Below, in pieces: positions 1 to 8,527 of a stretch of 64,000 nt of DNA (position 1 is its first letter; every line of letters begins with the position of its first letter). A program made the translations under genes and the position numbers. The stretch is from Paenibacillus melissococcoides. Lineage in GTDB: Bacteria > Bacillota > Bacilli > Paenibacillales > Paenibacillaceae. The DNA lies in contig CALYLO010000002.1 of assembly GCA_944800085.1 (NCBI GenBank), positions 682,001 to 746,000 on the forward strand, read 5' to 3'. The notes beneath the pieces are model-generated. The model had not been told where the DNA came from. It did no database searches and was given only the letters and a program-made list of their open reading frames with translations.

Positions 1-145
1 GAAGCTGTGCCTCTACAAATAAGAGTGTCGAAGAGCCGACAAACAGCTTTTGGGCCCGGTAATCCAATGACTCGTGTCGAGTAGAATGGACATGTAACCA
101 TTTTAGGCATTGACAAATGACGTTATGATTCGGTACGTTATCCAT
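1..145 (-). CDS. IS4-family transposase, N-terminal fragment
   Basis: First 48 codons of the transposase described at 37454-38644; the remainder is outside the window. The start is the ATG preceded on the minus strand by AAAGGAGA seven bases upstream. The single substitution near position 61 changes Glu to Asp in the S-L-E/D-Y segment, so the reading frame stays open and the copy may be functional. Function: DDE transposase acting on its own element. Confidence 0.9.
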   Translation of the reverse strand, partial: MDNVPNHNVICQCLKWLHVHSTRHESLDYRAQKLFVGSSTLLFVEAQL

Positions 146-303
146 AAGAAATCTCCTTTGTTGAGGCGTTTTATGGATAACGTTAGGGTAACTCAACAAT
201 AGGAGATTTCTTTATTTTTGTCCATGAATATAGTTCAATAAGTTACAAATATAGAGACTTATGGGATAGAAATTTTCGTAAAAAGATTGATGCAACGCTA
301 GTG
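1..303 (-). mobile_element. IS4-family element, truncated by window edge
   Basis: These 303 bases match the right-hand 303 bases of the complete element at 37291-38802 (offset 38499), apart from one visible substitution near position 61. The end is the terminal repeat GATGCAACGCTAGTG at 289-303. The rest of the element lies left of the window. The base after the end is not the target duplication seen at the other copy, so this is an independent insertion, though into the same kind of repeat. Confidence 0.93.
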
Positions 304-492
304 TTATTTTCAACGATTTTTTCTTTTATCGATTGGATAGTCAGAAATTGATGCCGTTTTGCAGGATTCCCTGTAACGGAGTCCACGTCATAAAGGAAAG
401 GTGAATTTTTGCAGTTTTTCGGCGAGTCGAGCTTTGAGAATCAAGGGGGGACTGTCTCACTGTAGTGAAATACTACTTTTGGGACATCCCCG
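304..492. repeat. MITE copy A, right part
   Basis: Aligns with the right arms of the MITE copies at 11901-12260 and 38803-39000, including the shared stretch AGTCAGAAATTGATGC and the segment reading CAGTTTTTCGGCGAGTCGAG. It ends in a hairpin at 446-490 (outer arms GGGGA..TGTC and GACATCCCC, inner arms GTAGT and ACTAC) followed by a T-run. The left part is separated by the IS4-family insertion and lies outside the window. Confidence 0.8.
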
Positions 493-549
493 TTTTTTTG
501 GTTGAGGCGGGATATTGGGCCAGGCATCTTTTTACTTCGCATACATCCA

Positions 550-578
550 TTGACGGAAATAGGCCCAGTCGCTACAAT
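550..578 (+). promoter_or_regulatory. Sigma-A promoter of ade
   Basis: TTGACG at 550-555 and TACAAT at 573-578 are separated by exactly 17 bases. The hexamers sit just ahead of the riboswitch aptamer, so the transcript would start around 585 and carry the whole aptamer. Confidence 0.8.
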
Positions 579-600
579 GTAGAGAATTGAATAGGATAGT

Positions 601-669
601 CTTCGTATAATTTTGGAAATATGGTCCAACCGTCTCTACCAAACTACCGTAAATAGTTTGACTACGAGG
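601..669 (+). ncRNA. Purine riboswitch aptamer, guanine class
   Basis: The conserved purine aptamer is complete. P1 pairs CTTCGTA (601-607) with TACGAGG (663-669), the P2 loop carries ATATGG, J2/3 is TCTACC, L3 is CCGTAAA, and J3/1 is GACTACG. The specificity base is C662, which pairs with guanine or hypoxanthine; adenine aptamers have U here. Bases 655-662 (AGTTTGAC) can alternatively pair with 731-738 (GTCAAACT), the 5' arm of the terminator. Ligand binding sequesters 655-662 in P3 and J3/1 and therefore favours termination. This is a ligand-OFF switch. Confidence 0.93.
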
Positions 670-733
670 AAGAGAATGCCTGCCGCGGAGGATGGATCCC
701 CGCTGGGACAGGCTGTTCTTGATCCTTGCCGTC

Positions 734-766
734 AAACTCTAGTTGCTGGACTAGAGTTTTTTTGTT
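734..766 (+). terminator. Riboswitch-controlled intrinsic terminator
   Basis: AAACTCTAG (734-742) and CTAGAGTTT (751-759) form a perfect nine-base-pair stem with an eight-base loop, followed by a T-run. The 5' arm overlaps the antiterminator partner described for the aptamer. Confidence 0.9.
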
Positions 767-817
767 GTACTCGGATCGCGCTAGTATCCTACAAAAAGCA
801 AAGGAATGTGAAATCGT

Positions 818-2590
818 ATGAATTGGAGCAAGCAACATTTGAGCAAGCGGATTGCCGCAGCCGCCAGAACGGCGCCTGCCGACCTCGTCATCACGAACGG
901 GAAAATCGTCGATGTCTTCAATCTCGAGATTATCGAAGGGGATGTCGCGATTGTGGACGGCATCATCGCAGGCATTGGCGGCAGCTATGAAGGCGCCCGC
1001 GTCATCGATGCGGAGGGACGCTACATCGCCCCGTCCTTCATCGACACGCATGTTCATATCGAATCCGCCATGGTTACGCCGGCCGAATTCGCTCGCGTCG
1101 TCCTTCCTCACGGCGTCACGTCCGTCATCGCCGATCCGCATGAGATCGCGAATGTGTCAGGGGCGGACGGCATTCAATATATGCTGGACGCTTCCGAGAA
1201 TTTGCCGCTGGACGTATACGTCATGCTCCCGTCCTGCGTTCCGTGCACGCCGTTCGAGCATGCCGGAGCGACGCTCGATGCGGCCAGCCTGGAGGCATTC
1301 TATCCCCACCCCCGGGTATTGGGCTTGGCCGAGGTGATGGATTACCCTTCCGTGCGGCGCGGCGATGACGGCATGCTGGATAAATTGGTGTCCTCGCATC
1401 GGCACGGCGGACGGATTGACGGTCACGGCGCCGGGTTGGATGAAGAGGCCATCAATGTGTACCGGGCGGTCGGCATTCGCAACGATCATGAGTGCGTCAC
1501 GGCCGAGGAAGCCAAGGCGCGGCTGCGGCGCGGCATGTATGTCATGATTCGCGAAGGCTCGGTCGCCAAGGATGTCGAAGCGCTCATCCCGGCCGTGACC
1601 GCCAGCAACGCGCGCCGCTGCGTGTTCTGCACCGATGACAAGCATTTGGACGAGCTGCTGCAGGAGGGCAGCGTCGATCATAACGCGCGTCTGGCCATTC
1701 GCTGCGGGCTTGATCCGCTGCAGTCGATCCAGATGGCATCCCTGAATGCCGCCGAATGCTACGGATTGCCGGCCAAAGGCGCGATCGCTCCCGGGTACGA
1801 GGCGGACTTCTTGCTGCTCGACGATCTGGAGCGCCTGACGATTGCCCAAGTGTACAAAGCCGGCAGGCTGGTGGGCGAGAACGGCCAATATACCGGACCG
1901 CAGCCGCAAGCCGCCGAAATCCCGGCCAAGCTGTTGAAGACGGTCAACCTGCCCGAGATAACGGAGCGGGATCTGCAAATCCGGCTGCAGGGGGAGCGCC
2001 GCTGCCATATTATCGGCATCAATCCGAACAGCCTCATCACGACGCGTCTCGTGGAGGAGGTCGATGTGGAGGATGGCTGCTTCCGTCCTTCCGTGGCCAA
2101 GGACCATTTGAAGATCGCCGTGTTGGAGCGGCATCATCATACCGGATGCATCGGACTGGGTATCGTCAAGGGATTCGGCATTCAATGCGGAGCGATCGCC
2201 TCCACCGTGGCGCATGATTCGCACAACCTCGTCGTGGCCGGCAGCAATGATCGGGATATGCTGACCGCCATCCAAGCGCTGCGCGACATGGAGGGCGGAT
2301 TGGTCGTCGCAAGCGATGGAGCCGTGCTCGCGGCGATCGAGCTTCGGGTGGCAGGCTTAATGTCGACCGGCGATTATGCCGAGGTGCTCCGTCATATGGA
2401 ACAGATCCGCCAGGCTATGGCGCGGATTGGCGCATCCAGCGAGTTCAATTCTTTCGTTACGCTGTCGTTCCTATGCTTGCCTGTGATACCCGAACTGAAG
2501 CTGACGGATATGGGCTTATTCGAATTCGCCGCCTTCAAGCATATTCCGGTCGCGGAGGAGAGCCGCGCCGCGGAATCCGCAGCGCGTTGA
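818..2590 (+). CDS. ade: Adenine deaminase
   Basis: Cytoplasmic amidohydrolase that converts adenine to hypoxanthine and ammonia in purine salvage. The 590-residue length fits the AdeC family. The metal-binding H-x-H sits near residues 77-79 in a THVHIES segment, and the family segments DPHEIANVSG (about 107) and DDKHLDELLQ (about 271) are present. The gene stands alone, controlled by the guanine-class riboswitch and terminator directly upstream. The regulatory logic is sensible: hypoxanthine, the product, and guanine would shut expression off. The start is the ATG after AAAGG with a rather long spacer, so a slightly different start is possible. Family assignment is secure from sequence; activity is inferred. 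Confidence 0.95.
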   Translation: MNWSKQHLSKRIAAAARTAPADLVITNGKIVDVFNLEIIEGDVAIVDGIIAGIGGSYEGARVIDAEGRYIAPSFIDTHVHIESAMVTPAEFARVVLPHGVTSVIADPHEIANVSGADGIQYMLDASENLPLDVYVMLPSCVPCTPFEHAGATLDAASLEAFYPHPRVLGLAEVMDYPSVRRGDDGMLDKLVSSHRHGGRIDGHGAGLDEEAINVYRAVGIRNDHECVTAEEAKARLRRGMYVMIREGSVAKDVEALIPAVTASNARRCVFCTDDKHLDELLQEGSVDHNARLAIRCGLDPLQSIQMASLNAAECYGLPAKGAIAPGYEADFLLLDDLERLTIAQVYKAGRLVGENGQYTGPQPQAAEIPAKLLKTVNLPEITERDLQIRLQGERRCHIIGINPNSLITTRLVEEVDVEDGCFRPSVAKDHLKIAVLERHHHTGCIGLGIVKGFGIQCGAIASTVAHDSHNLVVAGSNDRDMLTAIQALRDMEGGLVVASDGAVLAAIELRVAGLMSTGDYAEVLRHMEQIRQAMARIGASSEFNSFVTLSFLCLPVIPELKLTDMGLFEFAAFKHIPVAEESRAAESAAR

Positions 2591-2946
2591 GGATACTGCA
2601 GGCTCCAACCTCCCTTCATCGATCATAAGGAAAACTTCGTAATAAGTTCGGAAGCTCCGAATTCACCGCAATAAAAAAGACCGGGGGAAATTCTCTCCTC
2701 CGGTCGTTCTCTTCTTGAAAACATCACCAAAATTAGGTTATCTATGTAATATAAAGCATGCTTAGCACCTTGTCCAACGCTTGCAGCCGCATCCATCCTA
2801 TGGTACGATATCAGGTGCGGCATAAGTTTATGATGAACAAATATATTCTTATCCAAATATATAATATCATAACGCACGGGGTGTTGTCAACTGGTTAAGC
2901 AACCCGGTGCCGCAAAATCGTAATCTATATCAAAGCGGGTGATAAG
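2591..2946. other. Intergenic region between ade and helD
   Basis: Contains an imperfect hairpin at 2679-2705 (GACCGGGGG against CCTCCGGTC) with an A-run before it and a T-rich stretch after it, which could terminate from either side. Further on, an A/T-rich stretch near 2855-2875 contains TATAAT and may belong to the helD promoter. No coding signal was seen. Confidence 0.6.
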
Positions 2947-5307
2947 ATGGACCCGAAACATCGGGAGTGGCAGTTGGAGGAAGCTCGGGCTGTCGAGGTA
3001 ATGGAGAAAATTGAGCAGCGCATCGTTCCGCTGCAGGAAGAGATGGGCGCGGTCAAGCGGGAAGTCGTGGATATCCGGCGCGAGTTCTGGGACGACGTCA
3101 AGGTCAATCTGGATGACGCGAATGAGGCCATCGAGACGCATGCCAGCTTGAAGCAGCAGGCGGAGGTATTGGCGGAGCGTGAGCGCAGGCATCTTCATGC
3201 CGCCCAGCAGCTTGATGTGTGGAGGCGGATGGCGCGGTCCCCTTATTTTGCGCGGATTGATTTCCGGGAAGAGGGGGAAGCGGAGGCAGAGCGAGTGTAT
3301 ATCGGGATCGGCTCGTTCCGGGACAAGGACGACAACTTCCTCGTCTATGACTGGCGGGCGCCCGTGTCCAGCCTGTATTATGACTATTCGCCGGGCCCGG
3401 CCCACTATGAGACGCCGATCGGCCGCCTGTCGGGGGAGATGGGGCTCAAGCGCCAATTCATCATCACGGACGGCCGCTTCCGGGGCATGTTCGATACGGG
3501 GCTTACGATTGGCGACGAGCTGCTGCGGGAGATTCTCAGCCGCCCGTCCAGCGCCCATATGAAGAGCATCGTCGCGACGATCCAGCGGGAGCAGAACCGC
3601 ATCATCCGCAACGAGCAGAAGCGGCTCATGATCGTCACCGGCCCGGCGGGCAGCGGCAAGACGTCGACCGCTCTCCAGCGGATTGCGTACTTGCTGTACC
3701 GGTATCGGGATACGCTGCAGGCCGATGAGATCGTGCTGTTCTCGCCGAATCCGATGTTCAACCGCTATGTCTCGACCGTCCTGCCGGAATTGGGGGAACG
3801 GAACATGCGGCAGACGACGTATCAGGAGTACGTGGAGCACCGGTTGGCCGACTCCTTCCGTCTGGAGCACCCGGCAGAACAGATGGAATATGCGCTGAGC
3901 GCCGGGGATGAACCGGAATACGCGGCGCGGATGGAAGGGATTCGTTATAAAGCGGGGGCGGCTTTCTTCCGGCTGCTCGGGCGCTATGTGGAGCGGCTCG
4001 GACAGGAAGGCATGCGGTTCCGCGATCTTCGCTTCCAGGATCGGACGCTCGTATCGGGGGAAGCGATGCTGCGGCATTTTTATGAGCTGGATGCGTCCCT
4101 GTCGATCCCGAACCGGCTGAGCCAGCTGGCGGAATGGCTGCGGGGCGAGCTGGTCGCCGCCGCGCGCCGGGAGCGGAAGGCGGACTGGGTGGAGGAAGAG
4201 ATCGAGCTGCTCGACAATGAGGATTATGTGAGGGCGTTCCAGGAGCTGCAGCGCCGGCAAAGATATACGGAGGAGACATTCGATGACTTCGATCGCGAAC
4301 GCGAATGGCTGGCCCGCCAGATCGTGAATGAGCGCTTCAAGCCGCTTCGCGCGGACATCAAGCGATTCCGCTTCGTCGATATGCCAGCCATCTACACGCA
4401 ATTATTCGCCAGTCCGGACATAGCGGCCAGCCTGGCCGGAAAAGAAGGGCTGCCTGAGCGCTGGGCCGACATCTGCGCCCTGACGGCCGAACGGGTGCGC
4501 CGGGGCGAGATGTCCGTAGAGGATGCCACGCCTTACTTGTATTTGAATGAATGTCTGGAAGGCTTCCATACGAATACGTCGATCCGGCATGTCTTCGTGG
4601 ACGAAGGCCAGGATTACGGGGTCTTCCAGCTCCATTTCCTCAAGCGCCTGTTCCCTCGGGCCCGGTTCACGGTGCTGGGGGATGAGGATCAGGCGATTTA
4701 CCCGCATGCCGAAGGAGCGGCGGCGGTGCCGCTGCCGGCGTTGGCGGAAGTGTTCCCGGCCGAGGAGACGGAGTCGTTCCAATTGACCCGAAGCTATCGA
4801 TCGACCCGGCCGATCATGGAGCTGGCCCGCCGCATCATTCCGGGCGGCGAGCGGATCGATACGTTCGTGCGCGAAGGTCCGGCGCCGACGCTGACGGGAT
4901 TGCAGGACAGGGAGGAATTGCATGCTCAGGTTGCCGCGCGGATGCGCGAGCTGCTCGCCGCCGGGCACCGCAATGTCGCTCTGCTCTGCACGACCGCTCG
5001 GGAGAGCCGCGAGGCGTACGAGGCCTTGAAGGATCTTGTGCCGCTGCGGCTCGTTCACCAGGAGACGGTCACCTTCGAAGCCGGCGCGCTGGTTATTCCG
5101 TCGTATCTGGCCAAGGGCGTCGAGTTCGATGCCGTCGTGCTGTATAATGCATCTGACGAAGGGTACGGCCGGGAGAGCGAGCGCAAGCTGCTGTATGTGG
5201 CGTGCACGCGGGCGATGCATGAGCTCCATGTCTACTATACGGGGCGGCCGAGTCCTTGGCTGGAAGCCGCGCTTGCGGAAGCGGACGAAGGGCAGGAACA
5301 GGCCTGA
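2947..5307 (+). CDS. helD: HelD-type UvrD-like helicase
   Basis: A 786-residue superfamily 1 ATPase close in size to Bacillus HelD, which binds RNA polymerase and releases stalled or DNA-bound enzyme. Visible features: a charged, coiled-coil-prone N-terminal arm (residues 1-90, the region that reaches into the polymerase channel in the family); Walker A GPAGSGKTS near 231; motif II VDEGQ near 552; GDEDQAIYP and SYRSTRP motifs; KGVEFDAVVL; and a LLYVACTRA motif VI near the C-terminus. The region from about 90 to 220 is family-specific. The start ATG follows GGGTGATAAG. It has its own terminator and appears monocistronic. Confidence 0.93.
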   Translation: MDPKHREWQLEEARAVEVMEKIEQRIVPLQEEMGAVKREVVDIRREFWDDVKVNLDDANEAIETHASLKQQAEVLAERERRHLHAAQQLDVWRRMARSPYFARIDFREEGEAEAERVYIGIGSFRDKDDNFLVYDWRAPVSSLYYDYSPGPAHYETPIGRLSGEMGLKRQFIITDGRFRGMFDTGLTIGDELLREILSRPSSAHMKSIVATIQREQNRIIRNEQKRLMIVTGPAGSGKTSTALQRIAYLLYRYRDTLQADEIVLFSPNPMFNRYVSTVLPELGERNMRQTTYQEYVEHRLADSFRLEHPAEQMEYALSAGDEPEYAARMEGIRYKAGAAFFRLLGRYVERLGQEGMRFRDLRFQDRTLVSGEAMLRHFYELDASLSIPNRLSQLAEWLRGELVAAARRERKADWVEEEIELLDNEDYVRAFQELQRRQRYTEETFDDFDREREWLARQIVNERFKPLRADIKRFRFVDMPAIYTQLFASPDIAASLAGKEGLPERWADICALTAERVRRGEMSVEDATPYLYLNECLEGFHTNTSIRHVFVDEGQDYGVFQLHFLKRLFPRARFTVLGDEDQAIYPHAEGAAAVPLPALAEVFPAEETESFQLTRSYRSTRPIMELARRIIPGGERIDTFVREGPAPTLTGLQDREELHAQVAARMRELLAAGHRNVALLCTTARESREAYEALKDLVPLRLVHQETVTFEAGALVIPSYLAKGVEFDAVVLYNASDEGYGRESERKLLYVACTRAMHELHVYYTGRPSPWLEAALAEADEGQEQA

Positions 5308-5346
5308 GTCGGGAGCCGGATTGGCGATCGATTCGGAAGAAAATAG

Positions 5347-5411
5347 AAGCTGCCTTGCGCTGCATGGGATCGACGTAGCAGGTCCATGCGGCGCGGGCGG
5401 CAGCTTTTTTT
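5347..5411 (+). terminator. helD terminator
   Basis: AAGCTGCC (5347-5354) pairs with GGCAGCTT (5399-5406), with further internal pairing CGCTGCATGG against CCATGCGGCG, followed by a run of T. It lies 40 bases after the helD stop. Confidence 0.85.
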
Positions 5412-5442
5412 GTACATAGGGAAGGAGGGGGGAAGGCTAGTG

Positions 5443-5579
5443 ATGGGGCTGATTATCATCGTGCTGCTGGTGTGCAGTCTGCTGCTTCTGCTGCGGATCA
5501 ACTCGAATCGAAGCTTCCCCGGAGGGACAAGGTGGAGGAGGCGGTGAAGCGGGCCAAGGAACGCTACAATCTGGATTAA
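5443..5579 (+). pseudogene. Small membrane protein, frameshifted
   Basis: A strong site (AAGGAGGGGGG) precedes ATG 5443, which opens MGLIIIVLLVCSLLLLLRIN, a clear single transmembrane segment. That frame ends at 5547 after an improbable Arg-rich tail. The frame one base over continues as a charged, natural-looking tail (PRRDKVEEAVKRAKERYNLD) and stops at 5579. I infer a one-base indel near 5510. As written it encodes 34 residues; restored, about 45. Function unknown. Confidence 0.6.
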
Positions 5580-5808
5580 GGGAGAGGGGCGGCGCGCCGT
5601 TCCTATCGGTGTGCGGCAGGTCTCCGCCAGCGGCTCCAGCAGAGGGATGATACGCACGAACGAGTTCGCTTGCGGGAACGGCCCGCCTTCCGGCTCTGCG
5701 ATGGCCGGGGCCTCCCCGGTGACATCTTTTTTCCGCAGCCGGCCCGCCGCCATCTCCTTCATTCCCCCTGGAGCTTCCTGTGTTCACGGAATCATCCCCG
5801 TTCCGGCC

Positions 5809-6648
5809 TTATTCTTCGAGTTGATAATTCATGACCAGCACCTCGTCCACCGCGCCGCGGGCGGTCGCCTTGGAGTTGATATTGCGCCGGGCCTGCACGA
5901 TATGGAGCGGGAAGCCGTCGTACAGCTCGCGAATATAGTCTGTCGCATGGTTCGACAGCATCACATAGACGCCGCGTCCGTCCAGCTCGCGGAACAGGTT
6001 GGCCAGCCGCAGCTGCTCGTCCCGCCCGAAGCCGTCCTTCGCATAGGAGGTGAAGGCAGCCGTCTTGGTCAAGACGTCGTATGGCGGATCGAAGTAGACG
6101 AAGTCTCCCGGTTGCGCTGATTCCACGGCCTGCTCGAAGTCGCCGACGGTCATGGCGATATCCGCCGATTGGAAATAGGACGCCAAGGAGCGGATCGTCT
6201 CTTCCTGGACGATATCCGGCTGCTTGTAGCGCCCGAAGGGAACGTTGTTCTGTCCCTTGGCGTTGACCCGGTACAGGCCGTTATAGCATGTCCGGTTCAA
6301 ATAGACGAGACGGGCGGCCCGGGTAACGGCGTCCATCTGCGCGTATTCCTCCGGATTCCGATCCCAGGAGCGGACTTCATAGTAATAGCTCTCTTCGTTC
6401 CGGTGAACCCGGAGCGCATCGATAAGCGCTTCCTGGTCGCGGCGAATCGTCTCGTACAGATTGATCAGCTCGCCGTTCACGTCGTTGATGAAGGCGCGCG
6501 GCGGCATCAGATCGAACAGCAGCGCGGCGCCCCCGATGAACGGCTCGAAATAGGCCGCCTGCGACCAGTCGAGGCGCGGCAGACGGCGGCGGATGTCGGG
6601 GAGCAGTTGGCGCTTGCCTCCCGCCCATTTGAGTATCGGTTTCAACAT
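5809..6648 (-). CDS. D12-class DNA adenine N6-methyltransferase
   Basis: A 279-residue Dam/DpnM-type enzyme. It transfers a methyl group from S-adenosylmethionine to adenine, most often in GATC for this family, though the target cannot be read from sequence. Motif I is the WAGGK near residue 8; FEPFIGGAALLF follows near 34; the catalytic motif IV is DPPY near 187; and a SNH segment lies near 230. No restriction endonuclase or partner specificity gene lies next to it, so it appears to be an orphan methylase with a regulatory or protective role. It sits downstream of the sod gene but behind that gene's terminator. Confidence 0.9.
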   Translation of the reverse strand: MLKPILKWAGGKRQLLPDIRRRLPRLDWSQAAYFEPFIGGAALLFDLMPPRAFINDVNGELINLYETIRRDQEALIDALRVHRNEESYYYEVRSWDRNPEEYAQMDAVTRAARLVYLNRTCYNGLYRVNAKGQNNVPFGRYKQPDIVQEETIRSLASYFQSADIAMTVGDFEQAVESAQPGDFVYFDPPYDVLTKTAAFTSYAKDGFGRDEQLRLANLFRELDGRGVYVMLSNHATDYIRELYDGFPLHIVQARRNINSKATARGAVDEVLVMNYQLEE

Positions 6649-6719
6649 TGCCCTTCACCCCTGTCGGTTATCTGCGTCGTGAGGACTTGCTCGCCCGCAG
6701 GCGGGGCAGTCTCTCCTCA

Positions 6720-6747
6720 CGCAAAAAAAAGGCGGCCTGAAGGCCGC
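6720..6747 (-). terminator. Terminator of the sod fusion gene
   Basis: On the minus strand GCGGCC-TTCA-GGCCGC is followed by a run of eight T. It lies between the sod fusion gene and the methylase and separates them transcriptionally. Confidence 0.88.
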
Positions 6748-6856
6748 ACGTAAGTTCGCGTATCCTCTTCTATTGTACTCAACGGGAGGGAGAAGACGCA
6801 ATATCGAAAATGCGGCCGTATACGGCTTCCCGGGGAATTAGGAAAGCGCGCCTGCA

Positions 6857-8371
6857 TTAATAGGGCTTCCATACCAGGGTGCGCGCCGCCTGGAACCGCT
6901 CATCGACCGCGGGCCAATTGACGACATGCCACCAATCCTCGATATATTTGGCCCGCTCGTCCTTGTGTTTCAAATAGTAGGCGTGCTCCCATACATCGAT
7001 CGGCAGGAGCGGGATGACGTCCCACTGCGACAGATTCTGATGCTTCTCCGCCTGCAAAATCTCCAAGCGGCGGCTGCGCGGGCTCCAGACCAGAATCGTC
7101 CAGCCGCCGCCCTCCACCTTCTCTGCGGCTTTGGAGAAATGCATTTTGAACGCCTTGAAGCTTCCGAAATCCCGCGTAATCTGGTCGAGCAGCTCCCCGG
7201 TCGGCTGGCCGCCGCCAACCGGATTCATCGTATTCCAGAAAATCGTGTGCAAATAGTGGCCCGCTCCGTGGAACGCAAGCTCTCTCTCCCAGTGCTTCAC
7301 CAGATCGAAGCGGCCGGTGCGCCGCGCTTCCGCCAATGCGCGCTCGGCCTGGTTCAAGCCGTCGACATAGCTCTGATGGTGCTTGTCGTGATGCACCCGC
7401 ATCGTCGTCTCGTCGATATACGGCTCCAATGCATCATACGGATACGGCAATGGCGGCAGCGTATGGCCGCCGATCGGGACGGAGTCGGGCTCCGCCCGCA
7501 GATAGTACTCCGGCACCGGCGGCTGATGCTGAGGGTGGCCGGGCGGCCATCCGCCCGTCGGGGCATACGGCAGATCCCGGCACGATGCGCTGCCGAAGGA
7601 GGCGTCTTCCGGTCCGGTCCGGGCTTCGCCCTGCTCCTGGACCGACTCAACCTGCTGAACCCCATGAGACGCTTGCGGTGCTTGGGCCGTCTGGGGCGTC
7701 TGAGCCGTACCGATGTAAGCCAGAATGCCCGAAGCTGGCGATGGCGGTGCGGTTGCCTCCGGACCGTGGGAGCTCTCCTCGGGTTCCCTGTCATAGGCTG
7801 TCAAGGGATATTCCGCTTCCGCCGGCGCATCGGAGCTGCTGCCGCTATCGAAGGATAGGGCTTCGTGGATGAACGCCTTCGGCTGCACGGCGTGCCCGGG
7901 TTGCGCGGCATGCCCGCCCGGAACGTCCGGCGAAGTGAAGGAAGACAGCGGTTTCTCTTTCAGGGCGTGCACGACGTTCAGGAAATAGATTGATTCATCG
8001 GCGATATGATCGAATACGATCGGGGCTAGCGGCACGGTCTGCACCGCGCGGCTGTACTGCTTCATCGTCTCCAGATGCTTCACGAACTGCTCGGATTGAT
8101 AGACGGATGCCTTGAGCAGCAGCTCGATCTTGTGCATCGTATCGGGAGAGGTGCTTCCTCCTTGCGACAGAATGAACTGGAGCCAGGCCGAGGCCGCTTC
8201 CTCGGTCTTGGTGAAGACCGGCTGCCATTCCCGGAGCACTTGAACATATTCCGGCTCAAGCTGCGGCACGATGGCAAGAATGACCTCGATGTGCTCGCGC
8301 TCTTGTTTTTTCCAAAATACGATCTCTTCGAGCACGCGGACGGGCATCAGTGCCCCATATATGTATTCCAA
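6857..8371 (-). CDS. DUF2935-superoxide dismutase fusion protein
   Basis: A 504-residue protein in three parts. Residues 1-150 are helical and resemble DUF2935, with paired His/Glu positions such as KQEREH and a FDHIADES segment that suggest a ferritin-like metal site. Residues 155-300 are a low-complexity Pro/Ala/Gln/Ser linker. Residues 300-504 are a full Fe/Mn superoxide dismutase domain: first ligand region HHDKHH near 325, second in FHGAGHYLH, and the D-x-W-x-H ligand pair DVWEH near 460. It dismutates superoxide to peroxide and oxygen. The TTG start is supported by AAAGGAGGG seven bases upstream. Typical SodA is about 200 residues, so the N-terminal extension is the notable part. No signal peptide is visible. 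Confidence 0.9.
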   Translation of the reverse strand: MEYIYGALMPVRVLEEIVFWKKQEREHIEVILAIVPQLEPEYVQVLREWQPVFTKTEEAASAWLQFILSQGGSTSPDTMHKIELLLKASVYQSEQFVKHLETMKQYSRAVQTVPLAPIVFDHIADESIYFLNVVHALKEKPLSSFTSPDVPGGHAAQPGHAVQPKAFIHEALSFDSGSSSDAPAEAEYPLTAYDREPEESSHGPEATAPPSPASGILAYIGTAQTPQTAQAPQASHGVQQVESVQEQGEARTGPEDASFGSASCRDLPYAPTGGWPPGHPQHQPPVPEYYLRAEPDSVPIGGHTLPPLPYPYDALEPYIDETTMRVHHDKHHQSYVDGLNQAERALAEARRTGRFDLVKHWERELAFHGAGHYLHTIFWNTMNPVGGGQPTGELLDQITRDFGSFKAFKMHFSKAAEKVEGGGWTILVWSPRSRRLEILQAEKHQNLSQWDVIPLLPIDVWEHAYYLKHKDERAKYIEDWWHVVNWPAVDERFQAARTLVWKPY

Positions 8372-8527
8372 CGAGCGTCCCTCCTTTACATGTCAATGCA
8401 GACTCGCATCCATAACCTCTTGTATCTATATAAATTGAATTAAAGTTTTAGAGAATTATGGTAAGGAATTTCATACCTGCATGTCGAATGAATAAAGGAC
8501 CACAAAAAGACAGGTAGGGAGTAGAAC

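Noticed and set aside
2887..4401. 504-codon leftward frame opposite helD
   Set aside because: All helicase motifs are on the plus strand; the minus frame has no recognisable feature.
5611..6120. Rightward frame at 5.6-6.1 kb
   Set aside because: Overlaps the methylase on the other strand and shows no domain; the non-overlapping first 200 bases have no coding signal.
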